This document shows, in pieces, positions 47,725 through 59,487 of a DNA stretch of 64,000 nt. A program made the translations under genes and the position numbers. Position 1 is the stretch's first letter. Each line of letters starts with the position of its first letter. Source of the DNA: Apiosordaria backusii (Eukaryota; Ascomycota; Sordariomycetes; Sordariales; Lasiosphaeriaceae); the NCBI GenBank assembly GCA_030549205.1, contig JAUKTV010000003.1, positions 1,922,001 to 1,986,000 of the forward strand, given 5' to 3'. Below the pieces are notes generated by a model, which did not search any database, was not told where the DNA came from, and saw nothing but the letters and a program-made list of their open reading frames with translations.

Positions 47725-48667
47725 GATGTGGTAGCGGATGATGAGCTGGTAGAATGTTCGGAGTTGGAAGGGTGGGAGTGGGATGCGCCTAAGCATGCGA
47801 CGGTTGTTCAGTGCAGGGTCTGCCTCGAGTAAGTTTTTGGTAGGGCTAAGAATGCAAGTTCAGTGCCTCGAGAGTCTCCAAAGTCAATTCATCAAGGTTC
47901 TTTCCGTTTACGGGTTCGATGACTCAATGGGGAGCTTCATCCATTGATAAGTCGAACTGCCGCTGTTGACCGCCTGCCCCGCCATACAACGACCCCGCCA
48001 TAATGGCTTCTTATCTTATCGGTAGCGTACAATACTAGAAGTATTACGAAGGCTTTCACTTATACAAGAACATGCAATATATGTACTACAACTGCTTCGT
48101 TGTACTGTGTCTTATCACATAAGGCGCAGTGGGCTGCGTATTCAGGCTTAGCAGTCTGAAATATAATGTTTGTAGGTCTCATGGTGACCTGAACTGTTAC
48201 CTTGTACACAGCTAGTAACCCCAGATACCATACAATACACACTCACTGCCATGTGAGTCCGAGCACAATCAATGCTCTTGGAGACTCGACGTTCAACGGG
48301 GCGCAGCACACGTGGCACAGAGAACATTTAGGGCCAGAACTCGTAATTGTGTAACTGAAGAATGAGATGGCCACGCCAGGCTCTCATCCGTTCTTCCGTT
48401 CCATTTCACCAGGGACTTTGACCCTCCACCGGGACGCTCCGATATAAAGCGGGGCGCCCAGCTAATAGGCAGCGGGAGCAGGCGGGGTGCTTGGGGAAGC
48501 TTCCCCAGCATTGGATCCAGGGGTCCAAGTTCGCATAACCAGGCAGTGTTTCAGGGTCCTTTCTGTCATATATCTAACAACTATCCCAACTCCTGTTTCC
48601 ATTCACCTCAACTCTTAACAATCATCACATCTGTCTCGCAATGCCAATCTCAGCTGACCGACACACA
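47725..48667. other. Intergenic, divergent promoters
   Basis: Lies between eIF2B-alpha (minus) and the NECAP gene (plus). No gene is supported. A TATA-like GATATAAAG is at about 48440. Confidence 0.5.
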
Positions 48668-49596
48668 ATGGACTCCACAACCATCGACCCAGCCACAGGC
48701 CAACCCCTCCCCCCGGACGCCATAGTCCGTGTCCTGCGTACGCACCCCCTTTCCCTCCCTCTCTACCCTCCATCAGATACTAACCAAGATATCCAGACAT
48801 CACCAACAAAGTCCACATCTACACCCTCCCCCCCCAATCCCCAACAACAGCCTACCTCGCCTCCTCCTGGACCGCCCTCCCCCAAAACCCAATCTTCACC
48901 GCCCGCCTCCGCATCCTCGAGACCTCCCTCTCCCCAGATGATGCCCCCTCCTCCCCCCAGCTCAAAGTAGACATCCTTCTCGAATCCACCACCTCCTCCA
49001 CCACCCCCTCCTCCACCGGCAGCCCCCAACTCTTCGCCGCAGCCCCTTACACCACCCCCGCCATCGTAACCCCCTGCACCGACTCCTCCCGCTTCTTCGC
49101 TTTACGTGTATCCGACCCTCAATCCGGCAAAAAAGCTTCATTGGGTATCGGCTTCGAGGAAAGAAGCGACGCCTTTGACTTCAACCTCGCATTACAAGAA
49201 TGCGGGAAGGCTCTCAATTTCCCTGGGTTTGGGGGGCAACAACAGCAGCAGCAGTCACAGGAAAAGAAAAAGGGGAAGGAACAGCAAGAGGAGAGGAAGG
49301 ACTGGAGCTTGAAGGAGGGGGAGACGATTACGATTAATTTGGGGGGGAAGTTTGGACGACGACAGCAGGGGCAGCAAGGGGGGCAGGAAAAGAAGAAGGA
49401 GGAGGGGAATGAAGGGAAGAGCTTGAATAGCTTTGCTTTGCCGCCTCCGCCTGGGAGTAGTTCGTCGTCTGGGGGAGGTGGGAGTGGTGGGTTTGGACTG
49501 CCGCCTCCACCTAGTGCGAGTGAGGCGAGGAGGCAGAAGAGGTTGTCGGCTCAGCAGATGGGGTTTGATGATGGGCAGTTTGGGGAGTTTGCTTGA
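48668..49596 (+). CDS. NECAP-type endocytic adaptor (PHear domain), with a frame break at a C run
   Basis: Adaptin-ear-binding coat-associated protein, which helps clathrin-coated vesicle formation. Exon 1 is 48668-48737 (MDSTTIDPATGQPLPPDAIV). The 59-nt intron has an ATACTAACC branch and ATCCAG acceptor. Exon 2 from 48797 gives HITNKVHIYTLPP in frame. At the seven-base C run 48828-48834 the frame must shift by one to reach the rest of the conserved domain: AYLASSWTALPQNPIFTARL, TPCTDSSRFFALRV and GIGFEERSDAFDFNLALQE. One more C would restore it; no intron fits. A Gln/Lys-rich, then Gly/Pro-rich tail ends FDDGQFGEFA. As written the gene is frameshifted; a homopolymer sequencing error is the likely cause. 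Confidence 0.8.
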
Positions 49597-49979
49597 TTTT
49601 TTTTTTGTTTGGCTGGCGAGAGTTTGGGTTTGGATGGTGCTATGGGATGGGATTACATGAGTATGAGCGAGCGAGCGAGTAAGAGATGTTATGAGACAAC
49701 ACACTAGCAGTATATATTTGTAGATATGGTGGGTAATTTATAGGTACAGGGCACAGTTAACAATCATACTCGTTAAAATGAATCCGTTGAACCAACAACG
49801 ACCGAAAAACAAACAGAAACCCAAACACCAAAACAAAACAAAACAAATAACGCCCACCTCTTTTATATATGTTTTGATATGCGAGTTTATACACTTTTAT
49901 CCCTTCTCCCGCCTGGCTTCGCTTTCTAATAGAAGTGCGACCCCATCCTTCGTAAGATAAACCATTACGTTTCTTTTTG
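49597..49979. other. Convergent 3' flanks
   Basis: Short non-coding stretch between the NECAP gene and the coiled-coil gene; begins with a T run after the NECAP stop. Nothing else is seen. Confidence 0.6.
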
Positions 49980-51284
49980 CTAATCAACCAAACTATTCTT
50001 CCTGCTCCTCGGCCACAAATCCTTCAAACTCGGCAAGCTCATCCTCTTGTCCCTCGCCCTCAACGCCAGCGGAACCGCATGATGACTTAGCCTCTTCAGC
50101 TTCGACTTCCACGCGTTGACATCCTCCGGTTCCGAGTCGACCTCTTCCGTCGCCCAAGTCGAGTTGTTGACGTTGACTACCTCTCCCTCGGCGGAGGACT
50201 CTGCTTCTTCTTCTTCTTCCTCTGTTCTAGTGACAGTGGTGGTGGTGACGCGAATACCAGCAGAAGGAATGGGCGCGTCGTTGTCTGTTTCGGGGGTGGA
50301 TTCGAGTTCCTCTTGCTGAATGGCGGTTGACTGGCCTGGGATGTCTGACTCTGCTGTTTCCGAGGGGGGAACAGGGTGGTGAGATTCTGGGAGGCTAGCC
50401 GTGGGGCCGATCTCCTCGGCAAGTTGATCACCAGAAGAGGGTCGGAGAGAGCGAGACCAGATGTCCTCTGAGAACTGGACTGCGGGGGTGAAGCATGGGG
50501 ACATGGGATCCAATGCTGCTGGATGGCCGGGGTCATCTTCGTAGACATCGTCTTGTTCGTAGTAGTACTCTTCTCCAGGCGAGAAAGATGGTGCAGTGGC
50601 CGTCACGGGGGTCTCGTCGTAGTATTGCCCCTGAGGATGGTAATGAACGCCGGCTGTGGTCGCCGCAACGATGGGGGGGTATTGCTGCATGATGGGCAGC
50701 AGCTGTGGCGGCAAGGGCTGGTGGACTTGCATCCAGCGGTCTCTGTTCTGGAGCTCGATGTGGAGCTCGCCGAGGCGGATGAGGATGAGTTGCTCTTGCT
50801 GGGTGCTCTCGCTGATTTTGTTCTTGATGGAGGACATTTCCCTCTTGGTCTTTTTGGCCTCGGCGGGAGTTTGAGTGCCAGACATGAGAACTTCGAGTGC
50901 AGCATATTTTTGAAAGAGACGAGTGGCGCGCTGGCCTTGTTTTTGGAGGTTGTAGATGAGGTAGGACCGCTCATTGTGGAGTTGTTCGAGTGGCCGGGGG
51001 TCGAGGCTTTGAACAGCTGCTACATAGCTGTTTGCTCTGTAAGAGGGCGCGCGTTGGCCACCGGATCTCAGAGAGGGAGGTTGTGGCCGGGAACAGTCGT
51101 AGCTATGTGACTTCTTTGGAGCCTTCAGTCTAACTTCAGACTTGCCATTGGCTTCGGCAGCCTGGCCGTTGATGTGGCCATTGATGTGGTGATCCACCTC
51201 CTCATCCCAAGTGCCAGTCGCCTGAGCAAGAGATGGGAGTCTAGCGCGCCCCCTCTCAGATGTCGTAGCTTGAGTCGAGTGCAT
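49980..51284 (-). CDS. Conserved-looking coiled-coil protein of unknown function (434 aa)
   Basis: Single exon. The start at 51284 (MHSTQATTSERGRARLPS) is preferred; an ATG 13 codons upstream (51323) is possible. I do not recognise a named family. The central part, about residues 95-185, is a helical/coiled-coil segment (EQLHNERSYLIYNLQKQGQR, TKREMSSIKNKISESTQQEQ). It is followed by a Gln/Pro/Tyr-rich stretch (HQPLPPQLLPIMQQYPPI) and an acidic region with a run of glutamates. The C-terminus is basic and Leu-rich (LKRLSHHAVPLALRARDKRM, PSLKDLWPRSRKN). The composition suggests a cytosolic or nuclear scaffold protein with long disordered parts; no function is assigned. Confidence 0.7.
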   Translation of the reverse strand: MHSTQATTSERGRARLPSLAQATGTWDEEVDHHINGHINGQAAEANGKSEVRLKAPKKSHSYDCSRPQPPSLRSGGQRAPSYRANSYVAAVQSLDPRPLEQLHNERSYLIYNLQKQGQRATRLFQKYAALEVLMSGTQTPAEAKKTKREMSSIKNKISESTQQEQLILIRLGELHIELQNRDRWMQVHQPLPPQLLPIMQQYPPIVAATTAGVHYHPQGQYYDETPVTATAPSFSPGEEYYYEQDDVYEDDPGHPAALDPMSPCFTPAVQFSEDIWSRSLRPSSGDQLAEEIGPTASLPESHHPVPPSETAESDIPGQSTAIQQEELESTPETDNDAPIPSAGIRVTTTTVTRTEEEEEEAESSAEGEVVNVNNSTWATEEVDSEPEDVNAWKSKLKRLSHHAVPLALRARDKRMSLPSLKDLWPRSRKNSLVD

Positions 51285-52599
51285 CCTTCCTGTTGAATGG
51301 TAGATACTAACCCCTAGAGTCAAATGAAGGCTGTTTGTTCATGTGCTGGTCCGAACTAGTTCAAATGGATGAGAGAAGAACTCCGTTGGACCCAACGAGC
51401 ATCAATCATGACCACGTGGAAGTGAGCTGTTCGATCTTAAGTCTTCTTGGAATAGGTCATGAAGACGGAAGTAGCCGGTGGTTGACAAAGAAGCTGTTCG
51501 ATGGTTTGACCCTGATATCAAGTCTCGAGTATCCCGCCCGTCTCTTTATGGCGGCTCCCTGGCCATGAATGAGTGCGCCTACGCCACACCCACCCTCTCT
51601 TTGGTCTCCAACAAAGCAGACCGACAGCAAACTTTAGCATTATCAACTCTTGATCTCGGCCCGCCCGCAGTTGAGACCCGACGAGGTCGAGGGCCATGAC
51701 GTTGAAATCGCCCGATTGATGGGGTTCAGGCCAAGTTGAGCATTCCCTCCATTTCTATCACCTCGAGGTTGGACTCAAGCTTACGGGGAGAGCCACAAAA
51801 CCTCCAAAGACCGACCGCTTCTGCCGTCTTCTTGACGATAACCTCTTCTTTTGTCTCGGCTCGAAGAATCGCTGCGTATTCGTACCTGGTATCCCGCTCC
51901 CCGCTTTCACTCAGCGCTGCAACTATACTGTTCTTTGGTCTTCCCACACTAACATACCTTAGTCTGGATGTTCTCCGGGTCCTTACCGCTCAGTCTCTCG
52001 AGAGTTTAATTTGTTGTGTCAATATGGGAAGGAGATGTCTGGTGATATTAATGGGCATGTTTTGGCTTGATGTTGGACGAGACATAAAGGCAATTGACGG
52101 GAAGACTCGTAATAGTTGATGAAAACTGAGAACAGACTTGCCAGATTTAGTCGCAAGTTTCTTCCCACAAATTTCCTTCACTTGCAACTTCCCAACCCGC
52201 TACATCATTCTTAAACAAGGAAACAGCTCCCCCAACGTCCCTCACTTTTCACCTCCTCTCCATCCCTTACCTTTCAACCCTGCCAATCCACCCCTCTGGT
52301 TACATCACATACCCAACTCACGCACCAACCCGCTGACCTCATCGAAAACCTCCTCATTCATTCACAACTATCCAGCTCACCTACCCAAGCTAGATAACCG
52401 AACAACGTGGCAGCCCTCCCCCACAAAGACTGCGGTAGATGCCGTCCGTTGATGTCCGTTGTCATCGGCCTCACCGACCCGTCCATCCATCTCTCAGGAA
52501 CCCGTTCCATCTCAATGCCCTCTCTCCAAAGAGAGACAACCTCACACAGCATCGATCAAGCACCACTACCGCGCCAACCGCTCCGCGTCTCTCTGATCT

Positions 52600-52655
52600 C
52601 CACGTGGAAAATGAATGGCATCAAAGGAAGCGACGCCATTGTCATCACCCGAGAC
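52600..52655. repeat. Degenerate direct repeat, copy 1
   Basis: Contains CCACGTGGAAAA and GACGCCATTGTCATCA, in the same order and spacing as in 52920-52975. Non-coding as far as I can see. Confidence 0.55.
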
Positions 52656-52919
52656 CTGCCCAGGGCTGGGCGGCAGCCATCACGGCCTGCCACGTTTTGT
52701 TTCGTGAATCTATCGACGATCAGCTTGGGACGGAAGCTAAAGGTTACTTTCTTCGATGATGTAATACGTCTGGGTTTTTTTTCACTCTACTCTATGTTCC
52801 CCTTCAGCCGGAATTTATTCCACTCAACAAGACTGACAAGCCCAACATCTTCAACCCTCCGTGACGACCGCATCGGCCAACCCGGTCATTTTCCTCTACG
52901 ATCTACCTTCAGTTCTGAC

Positions 52920-52975
52920 GCCACGTGGGAAAAACGATTAACAAAGAGTATGACGCCATTGTCATCATCGCGGAT
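52920..52975. repeat. Degenerate direct repeat, copy 2
   Basis: Contains CCACGTGGGAAAA and GACGCCATTGTCATCA, the partner of 52600-52655. Both copies hold a CACGTG palindrome. Confidence 0.55.
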
Positions 52976-53208
52976 GTACACACCTCAGATATTGTAACCC
53001 ATCTCACCTCATCGATGATCGTTGAAGTCAAAACCTTTCACCCGTCCGATGATACAATATCCCCCCTTACAGATCAACGTGACACAGATGCAATACGTTC
53101 CAGCCTTTCCTACCAAACACAACCGAATACACTATGATGTTGACCAATTGTCATATTAGCCATCTGTGTGGCATTTCGATGATGATTGTGTTAAGAATAG
53201 ATGAAAAT

Positions 53209-53358
53209 GTGAAAAGGGGTAATGTGGTAAAGGGGGAATGTGGTAAAGGGGGAATGTGGTAAAGGGGTAATGTGGTAATGTGGTAATGTGACAATATGAT
53301 AATGTGGTATAGGGGTAAAGGGATAATGCGGTAAGGGCTAAAGGGGTAAACGGCAATG
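53209..53358. repeat. G/T-rich minisatellite
   Basis: Irregular tandem copies of about 8-17 bp built from GTGGTAAAGGGG(G/T)AAT and GTGGTAAT. Strong strand asymmetry: the plus strand has almost no C. Confidence 0.85.
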
Positions 53359-55454
53359 TAGTCAAGTAAACCTTGGGCCTGCGCTCGTTGTAAGTGGGCT
53401 GTAGCAGCGCAACTCAAACATGTTCTCGGTCTTCTCAACCTTCACTTGCTCCGCCTCCTTTTCTCCATATCCTTGTCCACCATATTCAGTTTCTAGAAAA
53501 CGTCAATCCAGTCTTGACCTTCTTCTTCTTCTAGACAGACTTTTCTCTGCCGTGACAGAAAAGCGTCAGGTTCCTAGGTATTACAGATACTGTAAGTAAC
53601 ACCCAACTAACACTCAAGTCCCAGCACCTGCTTATTTTGCCAACCCCCTCCTTATCTTTCTGGGCAGCTGCTTCGCCTTACCGGCATAGTAGAGAGTGAA
53701 GGTCATGCTAGGTAGGTAAGTAGGTTATGTACATACGCCCTCCTGCCGCCGCCGACAGCCCATCTTGACGGCAGCCGCACAGATCGGGCCACTCATACTA
53801 TCTCCTCGTTGAGTTCATGTCCCTTCTTTTTTTTTGGGCTGCTTCACTGGCGTGGCTGACCTTCTTTGGCGTCGTGGTCTGGTGCTGGCGCGGCTGGGGC
53901 TTGTGCTGGGGCAGGTAGGTTGGTCAAGGGGCGAGCTCGGGCCCGAACTTGAAGCTTGGTCAGCAGGGTCGAGGTAGGTAGCCAGAAAGCGTACATGCTT
54001 GGCCATCTGATGTGCAGAAGATGTTGCTCGTCAAGCCGGATCGCATGGTTAGTTATCTTGCAAGGTCCTGCCGCGGATGGTGAAGCGGGAAACCTCCTCC
54101 AATGGTGGTTAGGACGAGGGGACTGCTGGCAGGCAGGTGGAGAGGAAATATCCCCGAGGCAGGCTGTCCCGTTGAATGGGGACAGGATCCAGTGCAGCTA
54201 TCTACCTTAGAGGGTGACACTCTGGGTATGGGGAGTGACAATTTGAGTTTTGAGGGCAGCAGTACAGTAGCAAAAGTCTCCCTTGCTTCTAAACAAGGAC
54301 TCGCGAGGGGTTGATCTACCAGGTGAGACTTGTAGCTCCGTGAAGGGCAGCAGCAGCAACTTGGTTGAGGTATTTGCTGAAACGTAGCTCTTCCGCCTCA
54401 CAGCCACTCGCTGTTCCGCCTCGAGGCAACCAAAGCAGTGTGCCTCTCCCTCACCACAGCTTCAAGGATCACAGAATCCTTGTTCCCGCTGGATTCAAAG
54501 AATTGCTCGGAACCGCTACTGTTATACCTCGTTTTCCCGGGAATCGAAATTCCCAAGTGGCGTGACGGACACTATGAGATATGTCCCCAGTAGCAGATGG
54601 CAATCCGAAGCCGGGCATCGTACCTATGTTGAGATGGTGTTGGTATGCAGACTAGATATTGATGATATCAAGGTATGATGTAAACATCCTAAAACTTGGC
54701 TGTTACAGCTGAGATCGAAAGAGTCAGTGATATATAAGTTGGGATCGATGGATACTCTGTTGTTTTGAAGTATAAGATATATGCGCAACACAGATAGAGA
54801 CATGCCGTGATATCGACTGTCTGTCGAAGGTGTAAGTCATGAATGGGCGTTTCCGGTCTGTTGAAAGTCGTATTTATGGAGGGGAAAGAGAGCTTGGATG
54901 ACGAACGTTGGATGTTTGTATGGCAAACCTGTAGACAACACTCACTAACATAGTCATCTTGACAACATCAACATCAGTCATATCAGTCATAGGAACCTTC
55001 TTCATATTTTTTTTGTAGATAGCACAACACACAAAACAAGTCGCATTTGGTATAATCTCCCCATCCACCCCTTGCCTTATCCCCTGGCTATTGCCTGCCC
55101 TCAGCTCAACCCTTAAACATCCATAAAACATTACAAAAAAACGCAAGTCGAGTCCCATTCCTTCATGACAGACATCTTTCCTATACGTTCGTGTCCCGGC
55201 CCATCGCAAAAAAAGCAAGACAACGACCAAACAGCAACCCGCAGGCAACAACAAACACAAAACAAAAAAAAAGAGAAGAGAGAGAGTTAGACGCCCATAT
55301 GTCACACATAGTAGTCACACACACAAACAACGTCGTAGCTCAACAACCCCTCTCTGACTTCCCTACACACCCCCTCCTTCATATCCGTGGTATCTAGGTA
55401 TCATTGTTGTTTTTCCGCCATCACCCTCACATCCTGCACAAGCTTGCAGTGAAT

Positions 55455-57668
55455 TTATTGGCCATAAGCCTTGGCAACGTCCTTCTTATACTTCTCGAGA
55501 ATGCCTCTGCGGTTGAGCTTCTGGGCAGCGGTAACAAGGCCCTATTTTTATAATTAGTAAACATATCAGAGATGTGACGAGGAGGGGGGAAATGCAAAAC
55601 TCACATTCTGAGGAGTCCACTCATCCTCGACAATAACGACACCATCGATGATCTCAATACCCGACAGACCACCAGCGCGGCCCTGAGCCTGAAGCTCCCT
55701 AAGAACAGCGCTGTGCAGCGTCTTATCATGCACAAGCGCCTCGACACTGTCACCCTCAACGCCCAGCTGAGCAGCGAGGTTCTTCAGTGCTGGCTCAGCT
55801 GGCACGATAATGGCAATGGGCTTGGCCTGCTCAGCATCCGCATACACGCAGATGTTGGCCACAACAGGCACGGACCGGTAGATGGACTCGAGCTTCTCAA
55901 GGGCAATGTACTCGCCATTGAGCGTCTTGACCAAATTCTTCTTGCGGTCGATGATCTTCAGGTGGCCGTACTTGTCCCACTCACCGATATCACCAGTCTT
56001 AAACCAACCGTCGGGGGTGATGGCCTCGGCCGTCTCCTTCTCGTTCTCGTAGTACTCCTTGAGCACTGTGGGGCCGCGCAGCCAAATCTCGCCCTGAGGG
56101 TTGGGTTTGTTGGTGGCGAAGTAGCCGGCATCGGGGAAGTCGACCAGCTTGGCCTCGACGGCCGCGGTCATGGCACCGATGGAGTCGGCAGACCACTCGA
56201 ACGGGTTGTGGAGAGTGCCCATGGCAGTTGTCTCGGTCAAACCATAACCGATAATCATGGGAGCGATGGCGAAGCTGATGAACTTCTGGGTCTCCTTGGA
56301 AACGGGGCCACCGGCGCTCAGGCACAGTCTGAGACGGCCACCAGTAGCCTCCTTGATCTTCTTGAACACGACGGCATCCAGAAGGCCGCTGCCGGGGAGA
56401 CCAGCATACATCAACTTCTCCTTGAGACCGAGGGCACCCCAGAAGAGGTTGCGCACCACGGGGCTGCCAGCATTGACCTTGCCAATGATACCCTTCTTGA
56501 CAGTCTCCCAGACGGCAGGAACGCCGATCAAGACACTAGGCTTGAACTCGCGGATATCACCGTTGCAATTGCGGACTGAGGCATCGGAGAGGGTCTTCGG
56601 GTTTCCGTAGCCGAGGGTGGAACCCCACCAGAGAGCGGCGTGCTCGAAAACGAACTCGAGAATGTGGGCCAGAGGCAGGTACGTAAGCAGACCATCTCCA
56701 GGTCCGATATATGGCTGGACAATGGCGCTGGCACCGGAAACTGCAGGGTTGCATGATTAGCTTAGCCTGTAGAGGGACAATTGAGACGCGGAATTCTTAC
56801 CAGCAGCAACAACAGCTCTGTGGGTAATGGGCACGCCCTTGGGGGTACCGGTAGAGCCAGAGGTGTACATGATGCAGCAGAGGTCCTCGGCGGTGGGAGG
56901 AACGGGTTCAACGGGGTTCTCCTTGCCCAGCTTGACGAGGTCGTCAAAGCTGAGGATGTTGATGTGAGGGTAGGCAGCCTTAAGCTTGTCCACGTGGTCC
57001 TGGTTGACCTGGTGCTGGCTGTTCCAGATGACAGCTTGAACAGAGGTGGCGACGGCCAAAACATTGGTCAGGGTAGGCAGCAGATGGGGGTCAAGAAAGA
57101 TAGCCTTGGCCTTGGTAGCCACCATGGAGTACCGCAAACCCTCCTCGCCGAGAGTGTCGTAGGCCGTCACGATGGGCATGCTCTGCGAGGCGGCACCGTG
57201 AGCGGTGGCCAACCAGTTGGCGCTGGTGGCAGCGTAGATATGAACGCGGTCCGCTTTGTCGAGGCCAAGCTTGCGCAGACCGGAGCCCAGCTGCAGAATC
57301 AACTGCTCGTACTCGGTGTAGCTGAAGTACTCATAGGGGCTCATCTCGAAGAAGGTCCATGACTTCTCGACCTCGGTCTCAACACCGTCCACAATCTTCT
57401 TGATCTTCTTCTTGTCCTGGTGTGTCCGGACGAGCTTACGAGATCCCACACACTTGGCGTTGCCGAACTTGGCGACGGCGGCGCGAACAAGCTCATAGAC
57501 AGTAGAGATATCAGGAGCAGGGCGCTCGACGAAGTCTGGGATGGCCAGCGGTTGCCTGCGGACTGGGGTCTCACCCTCGACGGGAGTTTGGCCTGGCACT
57601 TCAAGGCTGAAGGGCGGCTTCGCGGTCATCCGCGGGAGGAGCTGGATGGGTGTCGATGACTTGGCCAT
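55455..57668 (-). CDS. Long-chain acyl-CoA synthetase (696 aa)
   Basis: Activates long-chain fatty acids to acyl-CoA with ATP, feeding lipid synthesis and beta-oxidation; related to yeast Faa1/Faa4. Exons 57668-56801, 56740-55605 and 55541-55455, with introns of 60 and 63 nt; every junction keeps the frame. The AMP-binding signature is CIMYTSGSTGTPKGVPITH. Further family motifs are YLPLAHILEFVFE, YGLTETTAMGTLHNP, the adenylation motif DGWFKTGDIGEWDKYGHLKI, and IDRKKNLVKTLNGEYIALEK with the catalytic-lysine-type region. The C-terminus GLVTAAQKLNRRGILEKYKK is typical. There is no signal peptide or obvious targeting tripeptide (it ends KAYGQ), so a cytosolic or lipid-droplet/ER-associated site is more likely than a peroxisomal-matrix one. 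Confidence 0.95.
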
Positions 57669-59487
57669 TGTGAATTATGTATTGGTGTGGTATTAGATTC
57701 GGTCGGTGGACGCTATCGAGGGGTTGTTTAAGATGAAAAAAAGGGAAGCTGGGAGTAGCCCGCTGGACGCCGACGCCGGAAAACAGAGCTCCGGGTCTGG
57801 CTGGAAGGTAAAGACGGGAGGCGCTGAACCTTCTTTGTTCTGAGTTTGATGGTTTTAGGAGTGCCCGTCGAAACGATCCAGCGAGGGGACGAGGCAGGCG
57901 ATAGGTGGATAGGGACGGTGGAGGAGAGGGCTTGGAGAGGGCTTGGAGAGGGAGAATTTAGAGACGATCAAAGCAGGGAGGCAAGGGGTTTTTGACAAGT
58001 CAGGTCCTTGGTGGAGAGGGCGAAACAAGAATAAGAGGCGACGGGAAGGGCAGGAAGTCTTTCTCACCTCAACAACGCGATCCACGCTGCTCGATTTCGT
58101 TTGGGGGAGCTCCCTGGCCCCTGCGCACCCTGGCACACCCTGCTGACCCCTGCTGGTTGCCCTTTTCGGCGTGCTCTTCACTGCGCCAATCCCCCTCCTG
58201 CCCAGCCGCTAGCCTCGCCGGGGCCCTAGGGCGCGTCCTGGCAGGCTCGGCAGCCTGGGCGTTCCACCTTCAAAGCTTTCCAGGCCATGTCACAGTGCCC
58301 TTTGGCGAAATGGCCACCGTCCATTGACACATCTCCGATCATACCCGGATTTTCGAGTTCAGAGTTGGAGATGCCTAGGTCCAAAAGAACAGACGACGCA
58401 CACACGGGACGAAAGATATTGATTGCACACGTTCCTGGTGATAATGCTCCCAGCACAAGAAGGATGACCCTTTCTTGGCTGTGGAGAGGGGTTGGCACTA
58501 GCACGGTGGTTTGTGCGGCAGATTCGGGGCGGTTCGAGCCTGGAATCAGATTCCAGCATCACAAAACGGACTCGCATCAGCACCATGAACCCTCCGTTTC
58601 CGGTTGTTTGCGACACCTCCGACGTTGCCTCCGGTACACGCGGCGACGATCTATGGCGCTGTTCAAACAATATAGAGCAGCCAGCATGAATTTGGCGCAA
58701 TGGAAACGAAGAGATGGAAGAGCCAAGCCGAGGCGCATCTCTGGAATTGCAGAATGTGGAAGCCACAATGGCACAACTTGAAAGGGCCTCGGTCGGTTGG
58801 ACTGGATGATCCCCTCGTGATCCCGTCCGCTTCCTCTCGTCTTCTCACACAGCTCTCGCTGGAACAAAAACTCAGCCCCGACAACACGCACCGGTTATGC
58901 GCCAATGCTGAACGATTGACGTGAGTCCTGTCGACTTGAAGCCAGAGGCGCTCAGTAGACGTCTCTTGGCGCAAAGTCTCGGACGTGCACTTCCCCGCAT
59001 CTTGACCCCCCATCTCCCCAAGCACTTCACTGATAGCTGCTCCACCCCCCAACCAAGAACTCTGAAGGCTTCCCGTCGGAACGTTCCAGCTCGGATTTCC
59101 CCTCCTTTCAGGGCTGGGCACCAGAGCATGACCATCATGACCTAGCAGCTCCTCCCGACTGCAGCAGCTCTGCATCTCCAAATGGGGTCTTTGGTCACGA
59201 CGGCGACTCTCTATTTGCTACACCCTCTGCGTTTCAGTGCCGCTCTCGGCGCATGATGCAATGGTGAAGCACCACCAGCACCACTGAACTGAGTTTGTGG
59301 GAGCCCCGGACGCGCCAATCCAGACTATTCCTCGCCTCCGCATTTTCTAAAATTGCACTAAAATGCCCAGAACCTGCCCTGTCAGTCACCGTTCGTCTTG
59401 TCTTTCTCTGCCTGTCGTCTGATAGGATCACTGGATCGCAGGAATTCAGCCACCAGCCACCGCAACCACCGTTTTTGATCCTAAACA
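57669..59487. other. Intergenic, divergent promoters
   Basis: Lies between the acyl-CoA synthetase gene (minus) and the methyltransferase gene (plus). Several open frames exist on both strands, but none has recognisable protein pattern. Confidence 0.5.

Larger units (their letters stand above)
51285..55454. other. 4.2-kb gene-poor interval with repeats
   Basis: No intact gene is supported. It contains a degenerate direct repeat (about 52600-52655 and 52920-52975) and a G/T-rich minisatellite (53209-53358). A short basic open frame (53815-54006, minus) is too weak to call. The right end is the 3' flank of the acyl-CoA synthetase gene. Confidence 0.5.

Noticed and set aside
53815..54006. 63-codon basic open frame on the minus strand, MAKHVRFLATYLDPADQ and a Pro/Ser/Arg-rich end
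   Set aside because: Short, no homologue recognised, no supporting splice partner; composition can arise from the local C/G-rich sequence.
54874..55305. 143-codon open frame with a hydrophobic start on the minus strand
   Set aside because: Lies in the 3' flank of the acyl-CoA synthetase; composition reflects T-rich DNA and nothing is recognisable.
55713..56579. 288-codon open frame on the plus strand
   Set aside because: Antisense shadow of the acyl-CoA synthetase.
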